The notes beneath the pieces were generated by a model. The model was not told the origin of the DNA, did no database searches, and saw only the letters and a list, made by a program, of their open reading frames with translations. Of a stretch of DNA of 37,432 bases, positions 16,404 to 25,037 are shown one piece after another (positions within the stretch are counted from its first letter, which is position 1; each line of letters begins with the position of its first letter). The stretch comes from Gammaproteobacteria bacterium (GTDB lineage: Bacteria; Pseudomonadota; Gammaproteobacteria; Pseudomonadales; Azotimanducaceae), in NCBI GenBank assembly GCA_002726655.1, contig PBRP01000019.1, positions 53,877 to 91,308 on the forward strand, read 5' to 3'. Position numbers and translations under genes: made by a program.

Positions 16404-17623
16404 CGACTCTCTACGCCTTCATATTCACCAATGATGGCGGCTTCGAGTATGCCAAGGCCAACATCATTCGGATCATCAAGGTTGGTATACAGGGCGTAGA
16501 CTTCCCAATATGCCGCTCCCTCGGCTGGTGTCGGGGGAACTTCCTCCCCATCAGCTGTGAAAATCTTCACCGGGTGACTGATATCCCAGATTTCTCCTTC
16601 GACATATTCTTCACCCCGGTAGATACCCCTGCCAAGTTGATCATTCCAGCCTGCCCAGTAGCCACCACCCTGCATGTGTACAGGTTTACTGACAACATCG
16701 ACCTGAAAGCGGTCAATAACACCATCCGGGCGGGTCATGTTAATGCGGCCGCGCTTCAACAGCGGCCAGCCGTCAACCCATTCATGATCTAATACCTCCA
16801 CGTCCGTGTATGACCACTTGGGTATGTCGCTACCATAGTTATGGTCAATGACACTGTGGATGGCGCCAGCCCCTCTCGCACCCGTGCCAGACTCCGAATA
16901 GGTACCATCAGAATTCCTCATAAAGGCATAAAACAGACTGCGGTCAGGGAATTTGATTAATCCCCAGTGCCGCATCCCGGGGCCACCCCAGCCGCCACGC
17001 GTTTTACCGTCTGTCACGATGGGAGCGGCATATTGGTTCGGTTTTTCACCTACACCCGTGTAACCCTGACCCCAGGAATGATCCCGGGCACCTGCCCAGC
17101 CATCCTCAACGGTGAATTCCCATCTCTTTCCACCGACCTCGACCCAGCCGGAAAGTGCACCAACCTGTACATAATTGGACCGCTCACCCATCAGTCTGCC
17201 ATCCCGGTAATTCTGTACACCGGTCGCCTCATCATGCGGTGGCGCCGTGCTTTCCCAGAGAACATCAAACGCGACCTGATGGGGGTTTTCGTCACAACCC
17301 AACCGGATGGTATGCAACCCTCTAATAATCTCCTGCCAGAATGGACCTACTACTATGTCATCAATTCTTGGTCTTAGCCTTCTACTTGCCCGCAGGTTGT
17401 ACTGCTTGCCTTCCTGGGTACTGACTATGACGTAAGCATCAATCACATTGGTGTTGTGATATAGGCGGATACCCGTAATCAGGTTGACCTCACCCGCCGG
17501 GTCACCAAAACAGAACCAGTATCCATCGTTCCATTCGGGACTTGAGTTAGCGACTGTATCAAAGGTACTGATGGTCTGGTGTCTTGGTAATTCATCTGCT
17601 TCCGTTAGCACGCGCGTTGGCAT
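16400..17623 (-). CDS. RDHSW-motif protein, DUF7064/DUF7065-like (paralogue 4, long form)
   Basis: 407 residues, the longest of the five paralogues. GARDHSWGQG holds R180 to W184. The flanking RRLRPRIDDI and GGGYWAGWNDQLGRGIYRG blocks pair it with the protein at 14031-15167. The extra length is mainly a Gly-rich insert after the motif (TRGGWGGPGMRHW) and additions near the C-terminus. The ATG at 17623 has GGAG 7 nt before it; the TTG three bases earlier is rejected. It stands alone on the minus strand, convergent with an SDR and divergent from the EthD-like gene. No signal peptide or membrane span. Confidence 0.85.
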   Translation of the reverse strand: MPTRVLTEADELPRHQTISTFDTVANSSPEWNDGYWFCFGDPAGEVNLITGIRLYHNTNVIDAYVIVSTQEGKQYNLRASRRLRPRIDDIVVGPFWQEIIRGLHTIRLGCDENPHQVAFDVLWESTAPPHDEATGVQNYRDGRLMGERSNYVQVGALSGWVEVGGKRWEFTVEDGWAGARDHSWGQGYTGVGEKPNQYAAPIVTDGKTRGGWGGPGMRHWGLIKFPDRSLFYAFMRNSDGTYSESGTGARGAGAIHSVIDHNYGSDIPKWSYTDVEVLDHEWVDGWPLLKRGRINMTRPDGVIDRFQVDVVSKPVHMQGGGYWAGWNDQLGRGIYRGEEYVEGEIWDISHPVKIFTADGEEVPPTPAEGAAYWEVYALYTNLDDPNDVGLGILEAAIIGEYEGVESR

Positions 17624-17825
17624 CAACTAGCTCCATTTCTTTACGAGTAGCTTTCATTCTTCCACATCTAAAGGCTCCAGAACAGCAAACAAGTCTCACA
17701 CACCTAATTTCTACGTCACCGCCAGCTATTGATTCAGCAGCCAGGCTCCTTTATGGTTAAACCCTGTTTTTCCATATAATTAGTCAGGCGGCAAGGTAGA
17801 CCTAAGAATGGAGATGCCAGTTTCA

Positions 17826-17844
17826 TCCAGATAATGTGTCTGGA
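17826..17844. promoter_or_regulatory. Palindromic site upstream of EthD-like gene
   Basis: TCCAGA and TCTGGA arms around a 7 nt TAATGTG spacer, 49 nt before the ATG at 17893, in a 269 bp divergent region. It is well placed for an operator. The CAGA/TCTG half-sites recall those at 31326-31351. The rest of the divergent region shows nothing further. Confidence 0.35.
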
Positions 17845-17892
17845 ATATAAATAGCTGTAAACAACCAAGTTCTGCTCAGGAGATTCAATCAA

Positions 17893-18669
17893 ATGCTAAC
17901 TAATACACTCATGCTAGTCCGAAGCCACCCTCAAGACATGGCACGGGAAGATGAATTCAATGAATGGTATACGGGCAATCATGTGCCCGATGTCCTACAC
18001 GCCCCTGGGCTAAAAGCGGCACTCCGCTACAAACTCGCCGTGACACAGATTGGAGAGGTTCCACCTTACCTGGCGCTCTATTATATCGACAATGACGACG
18101 CTACGGATGCTAACAACGGCATGATGGCGTACCTCAATGCGCCTGATGCGAAGCGCATGGTAATGCCAGCAGCTACAGGCCAGGGAGAAGACTGGGAAAT
18201 CCACGGTGAAGGTGGCGGGACAAGACCTGGCGGATTGATTTCAGTCGACACCTGGGCCTACTACACAAAAACACTGGAGGTAGGTGAAAATGACGTATCT
18301 CCAGAGAACGCTGCCAAAGGCCTGCTGGTCACCTATACCGCGCCTGCTGCGGATGCCGACGTTGATGCACTCAATAAGTGGTATGACTGGCATATGAACG
18401 ACATCGTAACCACGCCTGGCATTCGCGGTGGTACTCGCTACAAACTTGCCTCCTTGAACGCCGGCGCCGCCACCGAGTTTGCGGGAATTTTTGAATTTGA
18501 TACTGACGATGTTGAGAAGGTTGCTGCAGATTTGGGTCAAACCCTTGCAACTGCACCATCCGGTGGTATCCCAACAACCGAAAGCGGCGTCCCTGCACTG
18601 GATATTTTTGGTTTTGCTTTCTACAAACTGGAAAGTGCGCCAACCAAAGTGCACACACTTTTACCGTAA
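17893..18669 (+). CDS. Duplicated EthD-like dimeric alpha/beta-barrel protein
   Basis: 258 residues built from two related halves. Half one has EFNEWYTGNHVPDVL then PGLKAALRYKL (W25, Y26, H30). Half two has ALNKWYDWHMNDIV then PGIRGGTRYKL (W163, Y164, H167). WY..H, PG and RYKL are the usual marks of EthD-type and related dimeric alpha/beta-barrel proteins. These act as small-molecule-binding, monooxygenase-accessory or isomerising proteins. One chain carrying both halves would form an internal pseudo-dimer. The second WY..H spacing is one residue shorter. AGGAG lies upstream of the ATG. The function in this pathway is unknown. Confidence 0.8.
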   Translation: MLTNTLMLVRSHPQDMAREDEFNEWYTGNHVPDVLHAPGLKAALRYKLAVTQIGEVPPYLALYYIDNDDATDANNGMMAYLNAPDAKRMVMPAATGQGEDWEIHGEGGGTRPGGLISVDTWAYYTKTLEVGENDVSPENAAKGLLVTYTAPAADADVDALNKWYDWHMNDIVTTPGIRGGTRYKLASLNAGAATEFAGIFEFDTDDVEKVAADLGQTLATAPSGGIPTTESGVPALDIFGFAFYKLESAPTKVHTLLP

Positions 18670-18748
18670 AGTTATTCGGAGAGCGAGCAAAGCGCTGTAG
18701 CAAGCTGAAAAGGGCTTAAAAAGTGATGCTTTGATGCGAACGGTCTGA

Positions 18749-19240
18749 TTACGTCTGATTAGTGCTTGCCGCATCATGGGCACGTTCTTCTGATGAAGTC
18801 ATCGTCAGGTGGCGTTTGGTTATTCGCCACCCTGACGGCGTTAATGCTGCTTCATCGTCATAGGTGCCAAGTACTATCCAGAGAGTACCCCTCGGCTCGT
18901 ATTCGTGGGTCGCACTCAGGTAAGTGGCTATCCTTGCGGTATCCTTTCCAGTCAATTCGATGTCGATCGTTCCAACCAGGTGCTGGGTCGTGGAGAATGT
19001 TTCAAGGGCAGTACCGACATAATCCGCCCAGGCATCGGGACCGATATACTCTTCAGACTCACCGGCGCTGATACGTGCATCGGGCGCGAATACTTCATGG
19101 TAAAGAGCCCGCCCAGAAGACTGCCGGTCTGGATCTCCACTACCCAGCGCATCAGTCGCAATCGCATAGTTTGTCGTCAGTCGCCTCAATTCCGCTTCGG
19201 CTATTAGTTGCTCCAACTGGTTGGATTGATTGTCAGTCAT
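18749..19240 (-). CDS. SnoaL-like (NTF2-fold) protein
   Basis: 163 residues. The N-terminal helices (EQLIAEAELRRLTTNYAIATD) and the following FAPDARIS, then GTIDIELTGKDTARIATYLSATHEY and GWRITKRHLTMTS, are typical of the SnoaL_4 type of NTF2-fold domain found in ring-hydroxylating or dehydratase clusters. No catalytic residue can be assigned with certainty. GGGAG is 8 nt before the ATG. It is the last gene of a minus-strand operon with CMD-like, SDR and MDR genes. A role as isomerase or dehydratase acting after the dehydrogenases is plausible. Confidence 0.85.
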   Translation of the reverse strand: MTDNQSNQLEQLIAEAELRRLTTNYAIATDALGSGDPDRQSSGRALYHEVFAPDARISAGESEEYIGPDAWADYVGTALETFSTTQHLVGTIDIELTGKDTARIATYLSATHEYEPRGTLWIVLGTYDDEAALTPSGWRITKRHLTMTSSEERAHDAASTNQT

Positions 19241-19292
19241 CGTCTATTCTCCCGGTGATTGTTCCTGGCAGTTTGCCGTGTCTTTGGATTGA

Positions 19293-20270
19293 TCATCGCA
19301 TCAGATCAATCAGCACCTTGCATTGGCTGGATGGCTGGCGCAGTTGTTCAAAAAATACTGGCACCTCTTCCAGGCTGATAATATCTGTAACCATGGGCAT
19401 CGGCTCGAGCCGGCCCTGCGTCATCATCTTAATGGTGAATTCGAAGTCAACCTTGTCATAGCCAACCGCCCACTGTATGCGCAGTTCCTTCATAAACGCG
19501 AGGAGTGGCGTGATGCTGTCAGGACTATCACAAACCCCTATACCCATCACCAGACCCCTTGGTGGTGCTCGTTCGATACAACTCTGCAACATTCCGGGAG
19601 CCCCAACACACTCAAACTGAACGTCAGGCTCAGCGCCAGCAAGTGATCTGAATTCCTCACCAACATCCTTTTCAGGGTTAATGAATTCTGAAAAACCGAT
19701 GGTTTCAGCAATACGAATACGCGTTGCGGAAAATTCGCTGAAAACCACCTTGTCGGCACCGAAAAACCGACACCAGATTGCGCAGGCCAGACCAATTGGA
19801 CCAGCCCCAACAATCAGCACCTTCTTGCCAGCGACGGTATCGGCCATCTTCACAGAATGCAGACCAACTGCCATGGGCTCAACCAGGGCACCCAGCACAT
19901 CATCAATCGTATCTGGAAGCTTGACAGCCTGTTGATGGTCAACCTTGACGAATTCTGCATAGCCGCCGTCCACGTCACCGAGGCCAATCGTTTGATCGCC
20001 GATGAACGGAAGCGAGGTTACCCGTTCACCTATTTCAAACTGGTTACTCGATACGCCGCTACCAATCTCGACTATTTCACCGGCAAACTCATGCCCAAAT
20101 ACAGTGCCCGGCGGTGCCATGAAAGGACCCTCCCGAGAGGCATGTATATCCGTACCACAAATTCCGCAGTATTTTACCCGGAGGAGCATCTCGTTCTCTG
20201 CAATCCGCGGAGCATCTCGCTCACCTATTACCAGGGGCTTACCCGGCTGCTCAAACACTGCTGCTTTCAT
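19293..20270 (-). CDS. Zinc-type MDR alcohol dehydrogenase
   Basis: 325 residues of the medium-chain dehydrogenase family. The catalytic zinc site is visible as C38 in CGICGTD and H60-E61 in GHEFAGEI. The Rossmann motif is VGAGPIG in the cofactor domain, with FSEF at the end of beta-2. The four-cysteine structural-zinc lobe is missing and replaced by SLPFIGDQTIGLGDVDGGYAEF, which occurs in several MDR subgroups. GGGAG is 7 nt before the ATG, and only 16 nt separate it from the upstream SDR. It probably oxidises a secondary alcohol or reduces the matching ketone. Confidence 0.92.
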   Translation of the reverse strand: MKAAVFEQPGKPLVIGERDAPRIAENEMLLRVKYCGICGTDIHASREGPFMAPPGTVFGHEFAGEIVEIGSGVSSNQFEIGERVTSLPFIGDQTIGLGDVDGGYAEFVKVDHQQAVKLPDTIDDVLGALVEPMAVGLHSVKMADTVAGKKVLIVGAGPIGLACAIWCRFFGADKVVFSEFSATRIRIAETIGFSEFINPEKDVGEEFRSLAGAEPDVQFECVGAPGMLQSCIERAPPRGLVMGIGVCDSPDSITPLLAFMKELRIQWAVGYDKVDFEFTIKMMTQGRLEPMPMVTDIISLEEVPVFFEQLRQPSSQCKVLIDLMR

Positions 20271-20286
20271 ATCAGCACTCCCTCTG

Positions 20287-21111
20287 TTAGAGGCCCTCTT
20301 TACCGGCCTCTCGAATCATGGGTTGCCGCTCATTGAACGCTGGTCCTTCAAGCGTCGCCCCGATGGTTACACCCGAATCTGTGGTAAGGGTGTGGCCAGT
20401 GGTATAGCCCGACTCGTCGCTGGCTAACCAGAGCGCCGCATTGGCAACATCTTCAGCCGTACCAGGGCGGCCTTTTAGGGGAGATTGTTCTGCCAATATT
20501 CTCTTTGCCTCTTCAATAGCATTGGGGTCACCTGCCATCAGGCTGGCAACCATAGCGGTCGCCATACCCGCCGGCGCTATGGCATTTACCCGTATACCAA
20601 AGTGACAAAGGTCCGTTGCAACATTTTTGGTCAGTCCAACTCCCCCATGCTTGGCAGCCGTGTAGGCGTTAGGGCCAAGCCCACCAGTCAGCCCGGCAGT
20701 GCTTGCGGTACTGATAATTGATCCAGATCCCTGGGGCTTCATCACCCTGGCAGCATGTTTCATACCATAGAAAGGGCCATTGAGGAGTATCGCAAGGGTG
20801 GCTGACCACTCCTCTGCGGGAATCGTATCAATAGGTCCGACTGCACCAACGATGCCTGCATTGTTGAACATAATATCGAGCTTGCCGAAATGACTAACGG
20901 CAAGGTCAACCAGGTTGCTAACATCATCTTCCTTGGACACATCACAGTGCGCGAAAACAGCACTGTCACCATATTCACTTGTATCTATATCCTGGATATC
21001 ACCCAGTACCACGCGGCAACCCTCAGCTACAAACCTGCTCGCCGTTGCAGCACCAAAACCACTGAAAGCACCCGTAATGGCCGCGACCTTTCCTTCTAAT
21101 CTTTTCGTCAT
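20287..21111 (-). CDS. Short-chain dehydrogenase/reductase
   Basis: 274 residues. TGAFSGFG is at 13-20, NNAG at 83-86, S137 (ISTAS), and Y150 and K154 in YTAAK. An Asp after beta-2 (GDIQD) suggests NAD(H). The C-terminal tail runs past the usual end (TTDSGVTIGATLEGPAFNERQPM). AGGGG is 7 nt before the ATG. A 5 bp hairpin (TGCCG ... CGGCA, 21122-21136) sits just upstream and could overlap the ribosome site. It is the second gene of the four-gene minus-strand operon, and its product could hand over to or from the adjacent MDR. Confidence 0.92.
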   Translation of the reverse strand: MTKRLEGKVAAITGAFSGFGAATASRFVAEGCRVVLGDIQDIDTSEYGDSAVFAHCDVSKEDDVSNLVDLAVSHFGKLDIMFNNAGIVGAVGPIDTIPAEEWSATLAILLNGPFYGMKHAARVMKPQGSGSIISTASTAGLTGGLGPNAYTAAKHGGVGLTKNVATDLCHFGIRVNAIAPAGMATAMVASLMAGDPNAIEEAKRILAEQSPLKGRPGTAEDVANAALWLASDESGYTTGHTLTTDSGVTIGATLEGPAFNERQPMIREAGKEGL

Positions 21112-21236
21112 CTTGAACCCCTGCCGTGATTCGGCACGTTAATATAGTTGTCTGTTCACCAATGCACAGAGGATAACATGATGGAAAGATGATGCATGTG
21201 CCTGATGCCCTAAAACCTCTATGGCAAAATTACCAC

Positions 21237-21974
21237 CTAATTGGCAGTTAATCCGGGCTCATCCTTAGACGATTCAGGAAAACCTGAATATCCCTCGTCG
21301 ATCTCCACACCAAAGCTATTCAGCGCCATTGAGACAAGCGTGTACTGACCAACGGTAAAAACAAAGTCCATCATCTGGTGCTCGCTGTAATGGCTGCTCA
21401 GTCGCCTCCAGGTGACATCCGTGATGGATGAACTGCTATGCAGTTCATCAACCGCCGTCATCAGCGCCTTGTCAAATTCATTCCAGTTTCCTTCTGCTCC
21501 AAGGATAACCTGCTCGATCTCTGCTTCAGTAACACCCACTGCTTTCGCCATGACAGTATGCTGGGACCATTCATATTCAGCCTTGCAAAGCCACCCAATG
21601 CGTAGAGTAGCCAGTTCCCTGTCCCTGTCAGGCAAGGTACTGTTGCGAATAATATAACCTGCAAACTTGGACCAGGCTTTATGCAATTCAGGATGACGCG
21701 CCATTGTTCGTATGATATTCAGCCGGGCAATCCGTGGGTTGGTATTTTTGAGTTGCTTCACTCGTTCAGGAAGGTCCTGTTCATCAATCGGTAAGATTCT
21801 CGGCCCGCTGGCAGATGAACCACCTGCCATTACCTGGTTGCCCATACTAAGACTGACAGCCAGCAACGACCAAAACAGAATAGAGCGCACGAAGTCTGTG
21901 CGTATCTGCCAAGGGTGTTGAACCTCTTTATTTCTATAATAGTTACCTGCTCTTTGTCCGGGACGATTGCTCAT
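21237..21974 (-). CDS. Exported carboxymuconolactone decarboxylase (CMD)-family protein
   Basis: 245 residues. The CMD/AhpD-like core has the REL(A)TLR segment, with E120, C130, E133 and H139 in LCKAEYEWSQH, and a following alpha-helical region. Most members are cytoplasmic. Here a hydrophobic stretch (residues 31-42, after R25 and R30) followed by QVMA-GG at 47-52 looks like a signal peptide, so export is inferred. The n-region is unusually long. A GTG at residue 29 would give a compact signal peptide, but neither start has a strong ribosome site. It heads the minus-strand operon of four and diverges from an SDR. CMD relatives act as lactone decarboxylases or thiol-linked peroxidases. Confidence 0.82.
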   Translation of the reverse strand: MSNRPGQRAGNYYRNKEVQHPWQIRTDFVRSILFWSLLAVSLSMGNQVMAGGSSASGPRILPIDEQDLPERVKQLKNTNPRIARLNIIRTMARHPELHKAWSKFAGYIIRNSTLPDRDRELATLRIGWLCKAEYEWSQHTVMAKAVGVTEAEIEQVILGAEGNWNEFDKALMTAVDELHSSSSITDVTWRRLSSHYSEHQMMDFVFTVGQYTLVSMALNSFGVEIDEGYSGFPESSKDEPGLTAN

Positions 21975-22050
21975 GGAATGACATCTCTTTGTATATTGAT
22001 ATTAGACAACGATGCTATAGTTGAAATTAGTCGTCAAGAAGGAGAAGAAC

Positions 22051-22827
22051 ATGCAACTGAAAAATAAAGTTGCCGCTATTACCGGCGGGTCTGCGGGTAT
22101 CGGCAGAGGCATAGCAGAAGCTTATCTCGCCGAAGGGGCAAAGGTTACTATCATGGCCCGCAACACCGAGAAAGCACAGGCCATGCTCGCGGAACTGGAT
22201 GCAGGTGATGACCTGGTCTTTATTCAGGGTGACGCTGTTAATCAGGTTGACGTAGAGGGTTTCATCAGCCAGACAATTTCCCACTTTGGCAGCCTGGATA
22301 TACTGGTTAATAACGCTGGCGGCAGTAACGACCTTCAGCCCCTGGTGGACCTCACTGACGAAGCATTTGATCACACCATGAAATGGAATGTTTATTCAAC
22401 CTTCTGGGCTACCCGACTGGCAGTTAAAACCATGATTGCCAACGAATGGGGGCGGGTAATCAACATTTCCTCCACTGAAGGCAAACATGGCAAGCCTGTA
22501 TTTACTGCCTATACAGCGGCAAAACACGCGATCAACGGTATGACCAAGTCGATTGCCCGTGAAGTGGGTACGGCAGGGGTAACGGTGAATTCGATCTGCC
22601 CCGGCCTCATCATTACAGATATTGTAAAAGACAACGGTCCAGCCACAGCTGAATCAATGGGTTTAACATTCGATGAGATGGTCACATTGTTCGCAAAGGA
22701 CTCAGCACTTCAGCGTCCAAACACAGTGGAGGAAGTTGCCGCGATGGCCGTGTTACTCGCGAGTGACGCAGGCGGGGGAATCACCGGCGCTCTACTCAGC
22801 GTTGATGGTGGTACCGCACAATACTAG
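22051..22827 (+). CDS. Short-chain dehydrogenase/reductase
   Basis: 258 residues. TGGSAGIG is at 11-18, NNAG at 87-90, the Ser in INISS (140-141), and Y154 and K158 in YTAAK. ARN after beta-2 suggests NADP(H). It is a close relative of the SDR at 8788-9585, sharing the NNAGGS start of the loop, an FWATR segment and the ASD-x-GGGITGAL ending. AAGGAG is 7 nt before the ATG at 22051; a TTG at 22021 that would add ten residues is rejected. It is convergent with the luciferase-like gene, with 18 nt between stop codons. Confidence 0.92.
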   Translation: MQLKNKVAAITGGSAGIGRGIAEAYLAEGAKVTIMARNTEKAQAMLAELDAGDDLVFIQGDAVNQVDVEGFISQTISHFGSLDILVNNAGGSNDLQPLVDLTDEAFDHTMKWNVYSTFWATRLAVKTMIANEWGRVINISSTEGKHGKPVFTAYTAAKHAINGMTKSIAREVGTAGVTVNSICPGLIITDIVKDNGPATAESMGLTFDEMVTLFAKDSALQRPNTVEEVAAMAVLLASDAGGGITGALLSVDGGTAQY

Positions 22828-22845
22828 ACCTGTCAGGACCTAGGT

Positions 22846-23835
22846 TTATTTGAATTCCGGCAGAATCAACTGTGCAACAAGGTCACGGTTACCCATATAG
22901 ATTGCATCAATCCCCATCCGCTCATACCGCTTGACTTCCTCAATGGCCATCTCCGGCGTTACGCAGGCCATGCTACTGTAGAATCGTTGGTAAATAGGAT
23001 GTTCTTTCGGCGGGTTGTAGAGATTCTTGCCGTCAGCATCCACCAGGTAACCATAGCCGAGGATGTGCTCTTCATAAAAAGTGTTCATCATGAAATCTCG
23101 TAACTCGAACGCTTCGGACATAGTGTCGGCAATGCACAGATCCTTGAAAACAGCCACTTTAAGCTGCTCAGCCGGATGACCTGCTTCCAGACCAATTCGA
23201 CGATACTCCTTGATCATCTCCTCAGCATGGTCAGTTGGCGAATTAGCTAACCAATAGGGAAGGCCTGCCTGACCCGCACGACGCGCACCAAAAGGGGTGG
23301 CACCGCCACAGAAGTACATTTCGATCGGGCTTTGTACCGGACGCGGCAGCATACTTACATTCTCATACTGGTAATGTTTGCCACTATATGAAAATGTTTC
23401 CTGTGATGTCGCTAATCGCAGTACTTCCATCCCCTCAACCAGCCGGGCACCACGGGTCCGCTTTGCAGTACCGAAGGTGTTGAATTCGAGGGGGCGATAT
23501 CCCATACCAAGACCCATACAGACTCTGCCGTTGGACAGGATATCAAGGGTAATTGATTGCTCAGCTGCCTCCAGTGGATCATAGAGAGGCAGCAACATCG
23601 CGCCAGTTAGCAATTTGACTCTCTCAGTTACAGCTGCCATGGCTGCCAGCGACTGCAATGGCTGAGGCGTAAAGGCATCGTACATAAAATGGTGTTCTGC
23701 AGCGCTTACACCATCAAATCCTAACTTCTCTGCCGTTATCGCTGCATCTGCCGCAGCACTGTAGCCAGCAGCAATAGCCGTGGGCATTTTTCGATTTTTG
23801 CTGACTGTCCCTGCACCGGTCCAGAATTCCATCAT
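22846..23835 (-). CDS. Luciferase-like flavin-dependent monooxygenase
   Basis: 329 residues of the bacterial-luciferase-like (LLM) TIM-barrel group. Recognisable parts are the N-terminal AEKLGFDGVSAAEHHF, the LLTGAMLLPLYDPLEAAEQ strand-helix, GRVCMGLGMGYRPLEFNTFG, and an ARLVEGMEVLRLA helix. Such enzymes use reduced FMN from a partner reductase, or F420; which one cannot be told here. AGGAG precedes two adjacent ATGs (23835 and 23832), with the second better spaced. It lies 21 nt after a second LLM gene on the same strand. Roles include Baeyer-Villiger oxygenation or hydroxylation of ring ketones. Confidence 0.9.
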   Translation of the reverse strand: MMEFWTGAGTVSKNRKMPTAIAAGYSAAADAAITAEKLGFDGVSAAEHHFMYDAFTPQPLQSLAAMAAVTERVKLLTGAMLLPLYDPLEAAEQSITLDILSNGRVCMGLGMGYRPLEFNTFGTAKRTRGARLVEGMEVLRLATSQETFSYSGKHYQYENVSMLPRPVQSPIEMYFCGGATPFGARRAGQAGLPYWLANSPTDHAEEMIKEYRRIGLEAGHPAEQLKVAVFKDLCIADTMSEAFELRDFMMNTFYEEHILGYGYLVDADGKNLYNPPKEHPIYQRFYSSMACVTPEMAIEEVKRYERMGIDAIYMGNRDLVAQLILPEFK

Positions 23836-23856
23836 CCTACTCCTGTCACTTATCCT

Positions 23857-24786
23857 TCACGCTTGAAGCAATGGTTGTATTTCGCCGGCAAATCGCAATA
23901 ACTGACCGTCATCGCTTACCGCTCGCTTCCACACCAGATGCCTGAAACTACCCACCAGTTTGAGCTGCCGGACTATCTTTATCAGCTCATCACTTGAGCC
24001 ACCAAGCGTGTGCGAATCACCGGCACCATCAATAACCATATGACGTTCAAGAATCGGATCTACTTCCGCGCGGCTGCGCCCCGCATCATCTGCAATCCTG
24101 CGGTAACGAGCCAGACGCTCAACCGCCTCTTCCGTTGGAACATCGGCACGCACAACAGGAGACACACCCTGCCTGGCAGCCCACTCGAGTGTGGTTTCTT
24201 CATCAACCTCAATGTATACCATGGGCAGGCGCTGGTGCGGCTTTGGAGTAACCGTCAGATACTCGGGTTGCACCGGGCCTGCTTCCCACTGTGGCACATA
24301 CTCAAGGGCACTGTTGGGCTCGGGCTCACTGGCTCCCCTGGGGGCTTCATCACCTGTATTGGAGGGGAACTGCAGGTAATCGCCTCGATAGCGAAATTCA
24401 TCTGCAGTCCAGGCGACCTTCACAAACTCTACGACCTCTTGCACGTGCTGCTCTGCAACTTGCTGATTCGCACCAGACAAAAAGCTGATGCCGGCTCGAC
24501 CCTGTGAATACAAATCAAGTACTGCCACCTCTTCGGCAATACGTACCGGATGGGCATGCCCAACTGTTCTTGATGCAGCCACCAACTGGATGCTTTTGGT
24601 TTTTACCGCTGCACCGGTCAAATACATTGACGGTTGTGGACAGGATACAGCTGTATCACGTCCTTCTGGAATCCAGGCACTATCAAACCCCAGTCCATCC
24701 GCCTGAATGATTTCATCCAGTACCGAGCGCCATGTTTCAACGGGATCTGCATTCTGATCAAGATCCCAGCTCAGGCCCACTTTCAT
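23857..24786 (-). CDS. Luciferase-like flavin-dependent oxidoreductase
   Basis: 309 residues, with the LLM fold but only distantly related to its downstream neighbour. It opens MKVGLSWDL. It has ADGLGFDSAWIPEGRDTA, then ASRTVGHAHPVRIAEEVAVLDLYSQGRAGISFLSG, a long variable loop rich in Pro and Glu (about 150-185), and TLEWAARQGVSPVV. AAGGGG is 9 nt before the ATG. It is probably the first gene of a two-gene operon. Two different LLM subunits side by side recall the alpha/beta luciferase heterodimer, though low similarity makes two separate enzymes as likely. Confidence 0.88.
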   Translation of the reverse strand: MKVGLSWDLDQNADPVETWRSVLDEIIQADGLGFDSAWIPEGRDTAVSCPQPSMYLTGAAVKTKSIQLVAASRTVGHAHPVRIAEEVAVLDLYSQGRAGISFLSGANQQVAEQHVQEVVEFVKVAWTADEFRYRGDYLQFPSNTGDEAPRGASEPEPNSALEYVPQWEAGPVQPEYLTVTPKPHQRLPMVYIEVDEETTLEWAARQGVSPVVRADVPTEEAVERLARYRRIADDAGRSRAEVDPILERHMVIDGAGDSHTLGGSSDELIKIVRQLKLVGSFRHLVWKRAVSDDGQLLRFAGEIQPLLQA

Positions 24787-24855
24787 TGTCTAATACCCCT
24801 TAAAGGACTGGTTATCACAACCCAATGTTGTGTTCACTTGCCGTTTCCCACCGCT

Positions 24856-24889
24856 CCAGTCCACTCAGTTGTATGAACGAGTAGACTGG
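24856..24889. promoter_or_regulatory. Operator-like dyad in divergent promoter
   Basis: Arms CCAGTCCACTC and GAGTAGACTGG are inverse complements at 10 of 11 positions around a 12 nt centre. It lies between the LLM operon (minus) and the CoA-transferase run (plus). The length and placement suit a dimeric or tetrameric repressor acting on both sides. Confidence 0.4.
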
Positions 24890-25037
24890 GCATATTTATT
24901 GAGCAATCTCAAATAACTCTAGGCGGGCTAACTCAAGTTGCATGGTACAACGTGCTGCATTATTGTATCAACTCATTGTGACACGACGTATTCATGCTGA
25001 TGATAGCCATCAGCCCAGGCAAGGGTTCATAACAGGC

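Noticed and set aside
18737-18760. Direct repeat GTCTGATTA twice near the SnoaL stop codon
   Set aside because: Only two 9-10 base units, partly coding for the C-terminal residues, so probably chance or a minor slippage.
22846-24786. Bioluminescence lux genes
   Set aside because: Sequences match the broad flavin monooxygenase family, and no luxCDE-type genes lie nearby.
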